NCBI RefSeq assembly: GCF_036016755.1
Contig: NZ_JAYXIH010000011.1
Coordinates: 1-64,000 of the forward strand
Length of the DNA stretch: 64,000 nt
Direction of reading: 5' to 3'
Origin: Aurantimonas coralicida_A
Lineage (GTDB): Bacteria > Pseudomonadota > Alphaproteobacteria > Rhizobiales > Rhizobiaceae
In this document: positions 9,948 to 18,767 of the stretch, piece after piece
Layout: the number at the start of each line of letters is the position of its first letter
Numbering within the stretch: the stretch's first letter is position 1
The notes under the pieces: generated by a model
Database searches by the model: none
Told to the model about the DNA's origin: nothing
The model's input: only the letters and a program-made list of their open reading frames with translations
Program-made: the position numbers and the translations under genes

Positions 9948-11171
9948 ATGATGAAGGCATGGGGCTTGGGAATAGCTGCGCTAACGGCGGTCCTTTCGGC
10001 GGGATCGCCGGCGAGTGCCGCGGACCCAGATCCGTCGGATTGGCCGGCTGTTCTGGACGCGGCCGAGGGCCGGAGCGTCTATTTCAACGCCTGGGGCGGC
10101 TCGCAGAACATCAATGATTACATCCAGTGGGTTGCCAGCGAGGTGAAGGACCGGTTCGGCGTTACGCTGAACCATGTCAAGCTCGACGACACGGCGAACG
10201 CCGTCGCCGCGGTCGTTGCCGAAAAGACCGCTGGCAAGGACGACGGCGGTTCGGTCGACCTTGTCTGGATCAATGGCGAGAATTTCGTCTCGATGCAGGA
10301 GAAAGGCCTTCTGGCGAAGGGATTTGCGACCCAGCTGCCGAACTGGCGCTATGTCGATACGGCCAACCCGAGCGTTACCACGGACTCCACCGTCCCGACC
10401 AAGGGCCAGGAATCGCCCTGGGGCGGGGCGAAGATGGTGTTCTTCGTCGACACCGCGCGCTCGGGTCCTGTCGCCGACATGCCAAAGGACACCGACGCGC
10501 TGCTTAAATGGGCAAAGGCCCATCCGGGCCAGTTCTCCTATCCGGCGCTGCCGGACTTCATCGGCTCGAGCTTTCTGAAACAGGTGCTGATCGAACAGGC
10601 GGGCGACCCGTCCGTGCTCGCGAAACCGGTCGACGAGGCGACCTTCGAGGCGGTGACGGCGCCGCTCTGGGCCTGGCTCGACGCGCTCCGCTCGGCGCTG
10701 TGGCGCGGCGGCCGGGATTACCCGCAGAACTATCCGGCGATGAAGCAGCTTCTCGCCGACGGCGAACTCGGGATCATCTTCGCCTTCAATCCGGCCGAGG
10801 CCTCGGCGGCGATCGCGGCCGGCGAACTGCCGGACACGGTGCGCTCCTTCGTTTTTCCGGGAGGCACGCTCGGCAACACGCATTTCGTCGCGATCCCCTA
10901 TAATTCGGGGAGCAAGGCAGCGGCGATGGTGGTCGCGGATTTCTTGCTGTCGCCGGAAGCACAACTGCGCAAGGAAGATCCAAAATATTGGGGCGATCCC
11001 ACCGTGCTCGCCATGGACAAGCTGCCGGTGGAGGATCGCGACGCATTCGCCAATCTCGATCGCGGCGTGGCGACCCTGGCCCCGGCCGATCTTGGCCCGG
11101 TGCTGCCTGAGCCAGACGCCTCCTGGATGACCCGCATCGAGGCGGAGTGGAAGACGCGGTATGGGAACTGA
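9948..11171 (+). CDS. YnjB-like ABC transporter substrate-binding protein
   Basis: About 407 residues with a signal peptide ending at ASA-ADPD. The mature domain resembles the YnjB family of extracellular solute-binding proteins: VYFNAWGGSQNINDYIQW near the start, DLVWINGENF, and GGAKMVFFVDT. It would bind a ligand in the periplasm for the permease at 11866 and ATPase at 13572. ATG 9948 follows GGAAGGA. A toxin-antitoxin pair lies between this gene and its expected partners. The ligand of YnjBCD-type systems is not firmly known. Confidence 0.82.
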   Translation: MMKAWGLGIAALTAVLSAGSPASAADPDPSDWPAVLDAAEGRSVYFNAWGGSQNINDYIQWVASEVKDRFGVTLNHVKLDDTANAVAAVVAEKTAGKDDGGSVDLVWINGENFVSMQEKGLLAKGFATQLPNWRYVDTANPSVTTDSTVPTKGQESPWGGAKMVFFVDTARSGPVADMPKDTDALLKWAKAHPGQFSYPALPDFIGSSFLKQVLIEQAGDPSVLAKPVDEATFEAVTAPLWAWLDALRSALWRGGRDYPQNYPAMKQLLADGELGIIFAFNPAEASAAIAAGELPDTVRSFVFPGGTLGNTHFVAIPYNSGSKAAAMVVADFLLSPEAQLRKEDPKYWGDPTVLAMDKLPVEDRDAFANLDRGVATLAPADLGPVLPEPDASWMTRIEAEWKTRYGN

Positions 11172-11252
11172 CGGGCGTCCGGGTGGCCATCTTCATCCGG
11201 AGCTTCGTCGAATAGGCGGTTGCGACGGGGGAGGGCAAACGGAGCGATGAAA

Positions 11253-11288
11253 TTGACAGAATTGCTCATTTGTACATAAATAAGTACA
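11253..11288 (+). promoter_or_regulatory. Sigma-70-type promoter with TGTACA operator for the toxin-antitoxin pair
   Basis: TTGACA at 11253-11258 is followed after 17 bases by ATAAAT (11276-11281), in a locally AT-rich patch. Overlapping the -10 box is the inverted pair TGTAC (11271-11275) and GTACA (11284-11288), which includes a perfect TGTACA hexamer at 11271-11276. E. coli YefM-YoeB autorepresses through operators with TGTACA cores, so this fits autoregulation. Confidence 0.65.
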
Positions 11289-11302
11289 CAAGGAGACGAC
11301 GC

Positions 11303-11557
11303 ATGTCGCACGTGAATTTCTCGGAACTTCGGGCCAACATGGCCTCCTACTTCGATCGGGTCGAAGCGGACCGCACCGAACTGGTGGTCACGCGGCAGAA
11401 CCACGAACCAGTGGTCGTGATGGCCCTGTCGGAGTGGGAAGGCATGAAGGAAACGCTGCACCTGCTCAGTACGCCAGCGAATGCCGATCATCTGCGAAGC
11501 TCGATTCGCTCTTATGACGAAGGCCGAGCAACCAAACGGGATCTGATCGATCCTTGA
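11303..11557 (+). CDS. Phd/YefM-family antitoxin
   Basis: An 84-residue protein. The N-terminal half (VNFSELRANMASYFDRV, then VVTRQNHEPVVVMALSEW) is the conserved DNA-binding and dimerisation part of the Phd/YefM fold. The acidic and flexible C-terminal half (RSYDEGRATKRDLIDP) would wrap the toxin. ATG 11303 has an AGGAG site. It overlaps the toxin start by four bases, so the two are translationally coupled. It should neutralise the YoeB-like toxin and repress the operon through the TGTACA site. Confidence 0.88.
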   Translation: MSHVNFSELRANMASYFDRVEADRTELVVTRQNHEPVVVMALSEWEGMKETLHLLSTPANADHLRSSIRSYDEGRATKRDLIDP

Positions 11558-11826
11558 GAATCATCTTCACGCCCGAGGCTTGGTCGGACTACCAATTCTG
11601 GCTTGAAACCGACCGCGGCACACTCAGGCGCATCAACCATTTGATCGAGAGTGCGAGACGAACCCCCTTCGCGGGCATCGGTAAGCCAGAAGCTTTGAGA
11701 GGAGAATTCGCGGGGTGGTGGTCTCGGCGCATCAACCGCGAGCATCGTCTCGTATACAAGGTCGAGGGCCGCGCCGAGGAACAGACAATCGTCCTGTCAG
11801 CCTGTCGGTTCCACTATGGCAAGTAG
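11554..11826 (+). CDS. YoeB-like mRNA interferase toxin
   Basis: A 90-residue Txe/YoeB-family RNase that cleaves mRNA in the ribosomal A site. Residues equivalent to the E. coli catalytic set are present: Glu46 in KPEAL, Arg65 in NREHR, and the C-terminal His87-Tyr88 pair in CRFHYGK. The fold core WWSRRINREHRLVYKV is typical. The start is TTG 11554, overlapping the antitoxin stop as TTGA. No catalytic residue is missing, so it is predicted active. It stands between the YnjB-like gene and its permease gene. Confidence 0.88.
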   Translation: MRIIFTPEAWSDYQFWLETDRGTLRRINHLIESARRTPFAGIGKPEALRGEFAGWWSRRINREHRLVYKVEGRAEEQTIVLSACRFHYGK

Positions 11827-11865
11827 GGGTAGATGGGGCTCGCCGTCCACCGAAGCCCTCCGCCC

Positions 11866-13575
11866 ATGATGAACAAGCGCATTATTTCACCGCCTTGGCT
11901 GATCGCTCTCCTCCTCGCCGCCCCGGTCGGCGTCGGGCTGGCCGGCGCGATCCTGCCGGCCTTCGGCTATCTGCCGGCGCTCGGCGGCGACACGGTCTCG
12001 CTGCAGCCGTTTCGCGATCTCCTGAACGAGCCGGGTATCGGCACGTCGGTTGCGCTGAGCGTCGCGTCCGGGCTGCTGACGACCTTCGTCTCGGTGGTGG
12101 GCGTCGCGATCTTTCTCGCCGCCTTCTTCGGCACGCGCACCTTCCGCCTCGCCCGCCAGAGTCTCGCGCCGCTTTTGGCCGTGCCCCACGCGGCGGCGGC
12201 CTTCGGCCTCCTGTTCCTGATCGCCCCGTCCGGACTGGTCTTCCGCCTTGCCGCCTTCGCGCTCGGCTTCGACCGTCCACCGGACCTTTTGATCGTCGGT
12301 GATCCGTTCGCGCTATCGATGATGGCCGCGCTGGTCGCCAAGGAAATGCCGTTCCTGCTTCTTGTCGCCTTCGCCGCGCTGCCGCAGGCCGACGCCGAGC
12401 AGCGGATGCGGCTCGCCCGCTCGCTCGGCTATGGCCGGATCGCCGGCTTCGTTCTGGCGGTCTGGCCGTCGGTCTACCGGCAGATCCGTCTGCCGATCGT
12501 CGCGGTCGCCGCCTTCGCCTCCTCGGTGGTCGATGTGGCACTGATTCTTGGGCCCTCGACGCCGGCGCCGCTCGCGGTTCGGCTGCTCGGCTGGATGGGT
12601 GATCCGGACTTGGCGATGCGCTTTCAGGCGTCGGCCGGCGCGATGCTGCAACTCGGCGCCACGTTGTTCGTGATTGCCGTCTGGCTGGCGGGTGAGCGGG
12701 CGATGGGCTGGACCTGCCGATGCCTCGCGCACACCGGCAGACGTTTTGCCGAAGATCGGGTTGCACGCGATCTCGCCGCGGTGCCGGTCGCGTTGTCGGG
12801 CGCGGCGGTCTTCCTCGGTCTTGCGATGCTGCTCATGTGGTCGGTGTCGGGCTTCTGGGGCTTTCCCGACCTGTTGCCGCGTAGCTTCGACCTGACAACG
12901 TGGCGGCGAGCGCTCGCCGGGGCGTCGGGTCCGCTCTGGACGACCTTCGTCGTCGCCTTGGCCGCCGCCTTGCTGGCGCTTATCCTCGTCATCGCGCTGC
13001 TCGAAGGCCACCGCCGCCGGTTTCCGGCGGCGCGCGGCGGCGAGGTGCGGTTGCCCTCGACGATCGCCGGATTGCTGTATCTGCCGCTGATCGTGCCGCA
13101 GATCTCCTTCGTCTTCGGCCTGCAGGTGCTGATTCTGGCCGTCGGCCTGACCCCGTCGATCCCGCTGCTCATCGCCGTCCATCTCGTCTTCGTCGCGCCC
13201 TATGCGGCGCTGGCCCTGGCCGATCCGTGGTTCGCCCTCGACCCGCGTTACGAGCGGGTGGCGGCAAGCCTCGGCCGCTCGCGCATGTCGGTGTTCGCCC
13301 GCGTGCGTCTGCCGATGTTGACGGCGCCGGTGCTGACGGCGCTGGCGATCGGCCTCGCAGTCTCGGTCGGGCAATATCTGCCGACCGTTCTCGTCGGCGC
13401 CGGACGGCTGCCGACCATCACCACCGAGGCGGTGGCGTTGGCCTCGGGCGGCAATCGTCGGATCATCGGCGCCTACGCGCTGTTGCAGACGCTGCTGCCC
13501 TTCCTCGCCTTCGCCGCCTCCGGTCTCGTTCCGATCTTGCTCTGGCGTCACCGGCGCGGCATGAGGGCCGGATGA
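11866..13575 (+). CDS. YnjC-like ABC transporter permease (fused tandem permease)
   Basis: About 569 residues with roughly twelve hydrophobic segments and two binding-protein-dependent permease modules in one chain. Each carries a cytoplasmic EAA-type loop that contacts the ATPase: the first around RSLGYGRIAGF with RQIRLPI, the second around AASLGRSRMSV with VRLPML. ATG 11866 is used, since a longer in-frame leader adds nothing typical. The stop overlaps the ATPase start as ATGA. It would form the membrane channel of the YnjBCD-like importer. Confidence 0.85.
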   Translation: MMNKRIISPPWLIALLLAAPVGVGLAGAILPAFGYLPALGGDTVSLQPFRDLLNEPGIGTSVALSVASGLLTTFVSVVGVAIFLAAFFGTRTFRLARQSLAPLLAVPHAAAAFGLLFLIAPSGLVFRLAAFALGFDRPPDLLIVGDPFALSMMAALVAKEMPFLLLVAFAALPQADAEQRMRLARSLGYGRIAGFVLAVWPSVYRQIRLPIVAVAAFASSVVDVALILGPSTPAPLAVRLLGWMGDPDLAMRFQASAGAMLQLGATLFVIAVWLAGERAMGWTCRCLAHTGRRFAEDRVARDLAAVPVALSGAAVFLGLAMLLMWSVSGFWGFPDLLPRSFDLTTWRRALAGASGPLWTTFVVALAAALLALILVIALLEGHRRRFPAARGGEVRLPSTIAGLLYLPLIVPQISFVFGLQVLILAVGLTPSIPLLIAVHLVFVAPYAALALADPWFALDPRYERVAASLGRSRMSVFARVRLPMLTAPVLTALAIGLAVSVGQYLPTVLVGAGRLPTITTEAVALASGGNRRIIGAYALLQTLLPFLAFAASGLVPILLWRHRRGMRAG

Positions 13576-14228
13576 TGAATAACAGGGGACTGCTTCTCGA
13601 AGGGCTCGAGATCCGGCTCGGCGCGCGTCGCCTGCTGGCGCTCGACACGCGGATCGCGCCCGGTGAGACGCTGAGCGTCATGGGGCCGTCCGGTTCGGGC
13701 AAGTCGACGCTCTTTGCGCTGATCGCCGGCTTTCTCGACCCGGCCTTCCAGGCAAGGGGACGCGTCGTTCTTGATGGCCGCGACCTGACCGGGCTGCCGC
13801 CGGAGCGCCGTCGCATCGGCCTGCTTTTCCAAGATGCTTTGCTGCTTCCGCACATGTCGGTCGGGGAGAATCTTCTGTTTGCCCTGCCGTCCGCCATCAA
13901 GGGCCGCCATGCGCGCCGCGAAGCGGCGGAGGCGATGCTGGACAAGGTCGGCCTTGGCGATCACTTCGCCCGCGATCCCGCGACGCTGTCCGGCGGTCAG
14001 GCGGCCCGCGTCGCGCTGGCGCGCACGCTTCTGGCCGAGCCGAAGGCGCTGCTCCTCGACGAGCCCTTCTCGGGCCTCGACGCCGAATTGCGCGAAACGA
14101 TCCGGCGCCTCGTCTTCGGCCTCGTGGCGGAGCGCGACATTCCCGCGCTGCTGGTCACCCATGACCGCGAGGATGCCGAAGCGGCCGGCGGCCCGATCGT
14201 CGCGCTGCCGGCGGCGGCGGCGCCGTGA
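13572..14228 (+). CDS. YnjD-like ABC transporter ATP-binding protein
   Basis: A 218-residue ATPase. Walker A is GPSGSGKST (about residues 38-46), the Q-loop is in LLFQDALLLP, the signature is LSGGQAARVALAR, Walker B is ALLLDEPFSGLD and the switch His is in LVTHDRED. It powers the fused permease upstream. Its start overlaps the permease stop (ATGA), and its stop overlaps the hrpB start (GTGA), so permease, ATPase and helicase genes form one tightly packed unit. Confidence 0.9.
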   Translation: MMNNRGLLLEGLEIRLGARRLLALDTRIAPGETLSVMGPSGSGKSTLFALIAGFLDPAFQARGRVVLDGRDLTGLPPERRRIGLLFQDALLLPHMSVGENLLFALPSAIKGRHARREAAEAMLDKVGLGDHFARDPATLSGGQAARVALARTLLAEPKALLLDEPFSGLDAELRETIRRLVFGLVAERDIPALLVTHDREDAEAAGGPIVALPAAAAP

Positions 14229-16687
14229 CGCGGCTAGCGCTTCCCGAACTGCCGGTCTCGGCGGTCCTTTCCGACGTCGCCGCCGCCCTGACCGACGCCG
14301 GCCGCGCCGTGCTCGTGGCCCCGCCGGGCGCCGGCAAGACGACGCTGGTGCCGCTGCATCTGCTGGGCGAAGCCTTCATGGCCAGCGGCAAGATCCTGCT
14401 CGTCGAGCCGCGCCGGCTCGCGGCGCGCGCGGCGGCGCGGCGGATGGCACAGATCATCGGGGAAGCGGTCGGCGAGACGGTCGGCTGGCGCATGCGGCTC
14501 GACACCAAGGTTTCAGCGAAGACCCGGATCGAGATCATCACCGAAGGCGTTTTTACCCGCATGGTCCTGTCGGACCCCGAGCTCAAAGGAGTTGCGGCCG
14601 TCCTCTTCGACGAGTTTCACGAGCGCTCGTTGGACGGCGATTTCGGCCTGGCGTTGGCGCTCGACGTGGCGTCGGCGCTGCGCGAGGATCTGCGGATCCT
14701 GGTGATGTCGGCGACCCTCGACGGTGTCCGCGTCGCCGCGTTGCTGGGCAACGCGCCGGTGATCGAGAGCGCCGGTCGCGCCTTTCCGGTGGCGGTCCGC
14801 TATCGCGACCGGCCCGGAACCGAGCCGGTGGAGGACGCGGTGGTCGCCGCGGCGCGGGCGGCGCTCGCCGAGGAGGCGGGCAGTCTTCTGGTCTTCCTGC
14901 CCGGCCAGCGCGAGATCGAGCGCGTCGCCGAGCGGCTGGGCGCCATCGTCCCCGACAATGTCGTCGTCGCGCCGCTGTTCGGCGCCATGGACGGCGCGGC
15001 GCAGGACCAGGCCGTTCGCCCGGCGCCGCACGGCACCCGCAAGATCGTGCTCGCTACGTCGATCGCCGAGACGTCGCTGACCATCGACGGGGTCTCGGTC
15101 GTCATCGATTCCGGGCTGAGGCGGCAGCCGGTCTTCGAGCCGGCGACCGGCCTGTCGCGGCTGGAGACGGTCCGCGTCTCGCGCGCTTCGGCCGACCAGC
15201 GGGCGGGCCGGGCCGGACGCACCGCGCCAGGCACCGCGATCCGGCTGTGGCGGGCCGAGCAGACGGCCGGGCTGGACGCCTTCGACCGGCCGGAGATCCT
15301 CGCGACCGACCTGTCCGGTCTGGTCCTCGATTGCGCGGCCTGGGGCGTCGCCGAACCGTCGGATCTCGCCTTCCTCGATCCGCCCTCCGCGCCCGCGATC
15401 ACCGAGGCACGGGCGCTTCTGGCCGAACTCGGCGCGCTCGACGCGACCGGCCGGCTGACCGCGACGGGCGCGGCGATGCGAACTTTGCCGCTGCCGCCGC
15501 GCCTTGCCCGAATGGTCGTTGCGGCCGGCGGCGATGCGCGGCTGCATGCCGCGATGCTCGCCGTGCTCCTCACCGAACGCGGCCTCGGCGGCACCGACAC
15601 GGATCTCGCCGAGCGCTTGCGTCGGTTTCGCGCCGATCGCGGCCCGCGGGCCAAGGCGGCGCACGGCCTGGCACGGCGGATCGCGGCGACGGCGCGGGAG
15701 GCCGGTTCCGGCGAGAACGAGCCGGACGAAGCGGGGGCGTTGCTGGCGCTCGCCTATCCCGACCGGATTGCTGTCGCGCGTGGCGCCCGCGGTCATTTCG
15801 TCCTCACCAGTGGCCGTGGTGGCGTCCTCGACGAGACGACAGCGCTGGCCCGTGAAAAATTCCTGGTGGTCGCCGAGTTGCAGGGTCAGGCGCGTGCCGG
15901 CCGCATCCTGTCGGCCGCCGCGCTAAGCGAGACGGCGCTGGAGCGGATCGCCGCCGAACGGGCCGTGAGCGAAGTGGTCGTTGCCTTCGATGCACCGGCG
16001 CGCGCGGTGCGGGCGCGCAACATCCGGCGTCTCGGTCGCGCGACGCTGTCGGAAGCGCCGCTGCCTGCGCCGTCCGGCGAAGCGACCGCCCGCGCGCTCG
16101 CCGAGGGAATTCGCCGCCTCGGCCTGTCGGCGCTACCCTTCGGCGAGGAGGGAGAGCGGCTGCTGCGGCGCTTGCGGTTTCTGGCCAAGGCGTATGGCTC
16201 GCCGTGGCCGGATTTTTCCGACGCGGCGTTGCTCGTCGGTCTCGATGACTGGCTGCTGCCGTATCTTCCGGGCGTCACGAGCCTGTCGCAGATCACGCCC
16301 GGCGCACTGTCGGAGGCGCTCCGCGGGTTGATCCCGGCACCATTGCGCGACCGGCTGGAGCAGTTGGCGCCGTCGCATTTCGAGGCACCGACCGGCTCGC
16401 GCGTGCCAATCCGCTATGACGACGACCAGCCGGTGCTGGCGATCCGCGTGCAGGAACTGTTCGGCCTGACCCGCCATCCGGCGATCGCCGACGGACGGCT
16501 GCCATTGACCATCGAGTTGCTGTCGCCGGCCCACCGGCCGATCCAGATTACCCGCGATCTGCCGGGCTTCTGGTCCGGCTCCTGGGCGGATGTGCGGGCC
16601 GATTTGCGCGGGCGCTATCCCAAGCATGCCTGGCCGGAAGACCCGGCCCGCGCCGCCCCGACGGCGCGGGCCAAGCCACGCAAATAG
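14225..16687 (+). CDS. hrpB: ATP-dependent helicase HrpB
   Basis: An 820-residue DEAH-box-type helicase. Motif I is APPGAGKTT at residues 32-40, motif II is the HrpB-typical DEFHER, and motif III is SAT in VMSATLDG. Motif VI lies in DQRAGRAGR, followed by the long HrpB-specific C-terminal region. The length matches the family norm of about 820. HrpB is a putative RNA helicase whose cellular role is not well defined. GTG 14225 overlaps the ABC ATPase stop, so translation is probably coupled, although the functions look unrelated. Confidence 0.92.
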   Translation: MTRLALPELPVSAVLSDVAAALTDAGRAVLVAPPGAGKTTLVPLHLLGEAFMASGKILLVEPRRLAARAAARRMAQIIGEAVGETVGWRMRLDTKVSAKTRIEIITEGVFTRMVLSDPELKGVAAVLFDEFHERSLDGDFGLALALDVASALREDLRILVMSATLDGVRVAALLGNAPVIESAGRAFPVAVRYRDRPGTEPVEDAVVAAARAALAEEAGSLLVFLPGQREIERVAERLGAIVPDNVVVAPLFGAMDGAAQDQAVRPAPHGTRKIVLATSIAETSLTIDGVSVVIDSGLRRQPVFEPATGLSRLETVRVSRASADQRAGRAGRTAPGTAIRLWRAEQTAGLDAFDRPEILATDLSGLVLDCAAWGVAEPSDLAFLDPPSAPAITEARALLAELGALDATGRLTATGAAMRTLPLPPRLARMVVAAGGDARLHAAMLAVLLTERGLGGTDTDLAERLRRFRADRGPRAKAAHGLARRIAATAREAGSGENEPDEAGALLALAYPDRIAVARGARGHFVLTSGRGGVLDETTALAREKFLVVAELQGQARAGRILSAAALSETALERIAAERAVSEVVVAFDAPARAVRARNIRRLGRATLSEAPLPAPSGEATARALAEGIRRLGLSALPFGEEGERLLRRLRFLAKAYGSPWPDFSDAALLVGLDDWLLPYLPGVTSLSQITPGALSEALRGLIPAPLRDRLEQLAPSHFEAPTGSRVPIRYDDDQPVLAIRVQELFGLTRHPAIADGRLPLTIELLSPAHRPIQITRDLPGFWSGSWADVRADLRGRYPKHAWPEDPARAAPTARAKPRK

Positions 16688-16756
16688 TCCGTGTGCCTAG
16701 TCAGATCGCGATTGGCCGTGTCTTGGGCACGTTTTACCTGAACGGCGAGAAGCATC

Positions 16757-16798
16757 GCACCCGACAGGATTCGAGCCTGTGACCTCTGCCTTCGGAGG
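16757..16798 (-). repeat. Inverted 3'-half copy of a tRNA-Arg(CCG)
   Basis: On the minus strand these 42 bases read from the anticodon loop to the acceptor stem of a tRNA-Arg(CCG). They match 39 of 42 positions of the intact tRNA (positions 16928-16968 region) on the opposite strand. Two of the three differences form a compensatory T-stem pair (ACAGG/CCTGT against ACTGG/CCAGT); the third is the first T-loop base. No discriminator base or CCA follows, and the 5' half is not recognisable. This is the form expected of an attachment-site tRNA fragment. Confidence 0.7.
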
Positions 16799-16892
16799 AG
16801 CGCGCAGACTTCCTTGCGAGAGCAAGCGGGATCGGCTAGGGAGAGATCGTCCGCGCGCCGATGTCCCTTGCGGGACGTCGCCCGCGACCCGG

Positions 16893-16969
<77 letters not shown>

Positions 16970-17028
16970 TAAGGCTCTGATCTTGCGGGGCTTTCGTATC
17001 CGGAGAATTCTTTTCTTCTGACTTTCAT

Positions 17029-17314
17029 CCTTGCTTGGTTGCGAAATCGTCGGCCGGTGGGAAACCTGGATGCAGCGTTGTAGGCAGCCAGGTCGGAAGA
17101 GTTCGATCTGGCGCTTCTGGATGTCAACATCGGCCGACATACCGTCTATCCTGTGGCCGACACCCTCAAAGGGCGCCACGTGCCGTTCGCGTCCATGACG
17201 GGGCATGACAGCAAGAATTGCCGGAATCGTATCGGAATCTCCCGAGCATGACCAAGCCCTACGTGGCCGAAGATGTACACCGCGCGTTGACAGGTCTGGT
17301 GGCGAAGCGCCTTT
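17029..17314 (+). pseudogene. Decayed CheY-like receiver-domain protein
   Basis: Three reading frames together spell a Hyphomicrobiales-type single receiver domain: GCEIVG, then NLDAAL, then EEFDLALLDVNIG with the phosphoacceptor Asp, then VADTLKGRHVPFASMTGHD, then LPESYRNLP, then TKPYVAEDVHRAL up to the stop at 17312-17314. The frame shifts near 17052, a TAG interrupts the domain near 17079, and another shift occurs near 17217. The N-terminal strand with the acidic pocket is missing. It is non-functional and probably truncated at its 5' end close to the tRNA-Arg gene. Confidence 0.75.
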
Positions 17315-17414
17315 AGGGACCAAGATGTCCCAACAAGTGAATGTCTACTTCCTTGTGCCAGGATGTACCGGCTAAATTAACGGCTGGAAGCCGCTGCTAG
17401 GCTTTCGCGCGGCG

Positions 17415-18161
17415 CTACGCCGAATTCCGGTTTACCTGACCAACGCCCGATCGATCGGAAAGATGCAGATAGTCCGGCGTGAAGTCGGCGAACTGCGTCA
17501 GCTGTTCGAAGTCGTGGATTATTGCGCGCTTGTTCTGGACGGTCGCGAGATCTTTGTCGCGGAGGTTCATCAGCATGTGATTGGTGTGGACAATGGAAAG
17601 GCCGAGCGTGTCGGCAAATTCCTCCTGCGTGATCGGCAGATCGAAAGCACCGTCGGTGACGCGTCCGACGGCGGCCAGCCGTGTCGTGAGTTCGCAGAGA
17701 AGGTGCGCTATCCGAGTCTCTGCCGGCCGTTGTCCCAGCCCAACAATCCATTCCGGCAAGACCGCCTGGTCGACGAGAGTGGCCCACCAGAGGGCACGGG
17801 TGATGGCTGCATGGTTGTCGGTCAGATCCATGATCGTCTCGCGAGGAATATCGACAATGGTGCAAGGCGAGAGTGTCACGATGCTGTGGTCCATACGTCC
17901 AAGGATCGCGACATGCAGATCGCAGAAGTCCCCTGGAACGAGAAAGGCCATGATCTGACGCTCACCGGTCGGCAACAGCTTGTAGCGGCAGGCGAAGCCC
18001 TCCATCACCAAGCGCACACAACTTGGCCTCTCCCCCTCTCGGATCAGATGCTCCTTTCGGGGGACCTGTCGCCGCTTCTGCGACGCCCCTTCCAGAATGC
18101 GGCGGTGGTCGTCCGTGAGACTGGCGCCGTGTTCGAGCTTTTGGATAAGCGGATTGGTCAT
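17415..18161 (-). CDS. Crp/Fnr-family transcriptional regulator
   Basis: 248 residues: an N-terminal cyclic-nucleotide-binding-like beta barrel (REGERPSCVRLVMEG, then GERQIMAFLVPGDFCDLH) and a C-terminal winged helix (LPITQEEFADTLGLS, then NHMLMNLRDKDLATVQ). FNR-type iron-sulphur cysteine clusters are not seen, so an oxygen-sensing role is not supported. ATG 18161 follows GAAGGCAG. It is monocistronic next to a decayed receiver gene. Target genes and ligand are unknown. Confidence 0.85.
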   Translation of the reverse strand: MTNPLIQKLEHGASLTDDHRRILEGASQKRRQVPRKEHLIREGERPSCVRLVMEGFACRYKLLPTGERQIMAFLVPGDFCDLHVAILGRMDHSIVTLSPCTIVDIPRETIMDLTDNHAAITRALWWATLVDQAVLPEWIVGLGQRPAETRIAHLLCELTTRLAAVGRVTDGAFDLPITQEEFADTLGLSIVHTNHMLMNLRDKDLATVQNKRAIIHDFEQLTQFADFTPDYLHLSDRSGVGQVNRNSA

Positions 18162-18208
18162 GCTGCCTTCTTTCGCGAGGAGCGCCCCGCTCGGCAGTTG
18201 AGCGTGCC

Positions 18209-18412
18209 TTAAGGCATATTGGCAGGAGACGGTGTCAGCCTCGTCGAGACAGCGGCCTCTTCTTCGAGCCTGCGCGCCGTGTCGGCCAATCCCTGCCAAG
18301 CGATCCGGGACTGCTCGAACCGTCCCTTTGCACCGGCAAGCTTCGTCTGCTCAATCTCCTCGGCTGCATCGTCGGCGCGGGCCTGATAGAAAGCGCTCGA
18401 GATTTTCGACAT
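18209..18412 (-). CDS. Small helical hypothetical protein
   Basis: A 67-residue, charged, mostly helical protein (SKISSAFYQARADDAAEEI at the start, later RRLEEEAA). ATG 18412 has a GGAAGG site about 9 bases upstream; a GTG three codons earlier is less likely. There is no signal peptide or membrane segment. I do not recognise the family. It could be a small stress-related coiled-coil protein. It lies 47 bases upstream of the Crp-family gene on the same strand and may be co-transcribed with it. Confidence 0.55.
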   Translation of the reverse strand: MSKISSAFYQARADDAAEEIEQTKLAGAKGRFEQSRIAWQGLADTARRLEEEAAVSTRLTPSPANMP

Positions 18413-18767
18413 GTAGCTCACCTTCCAAAGTCACTCTCCTGAAGGACACATAGGGCGGCCGAGTGGGATAGTAATGATGGCTTAATGGCGGAACCCACAC
18501 GAAGCGGCGCTCCACGAGGAGCAAGACCGCGTCTACGTCGTCAGTTCACCCGAGGACGACAGATTCCGTGGTTCTTCAAGGCGCCCAGCCTGGCCCTTCG
18601 TGCGTCCCGTCTGCCCACCGGATAGGAGGGCCGGATGCAAAGACGGTTCAACTAGCTGAATCTCCCCTCTGGCTTTTCACCTGCCTTCCTTGCTCCCGAT
18701 CGCCCAGCGCGCGATAAGCAGGTAAATCCGGTGAGCCGGCGAGATACCAAACCCCGGAGAGCGTTTC
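18413..18767. other. Intergenic stretch before the trp genes
   Basis: These 355 bases presumably hold the divergent promoters of the small minus-strand gene and of trpF. Short open frames exist, but none has convincing coding features. I see no attenuator-like Trp leader peptide. Confidence 0.45.
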
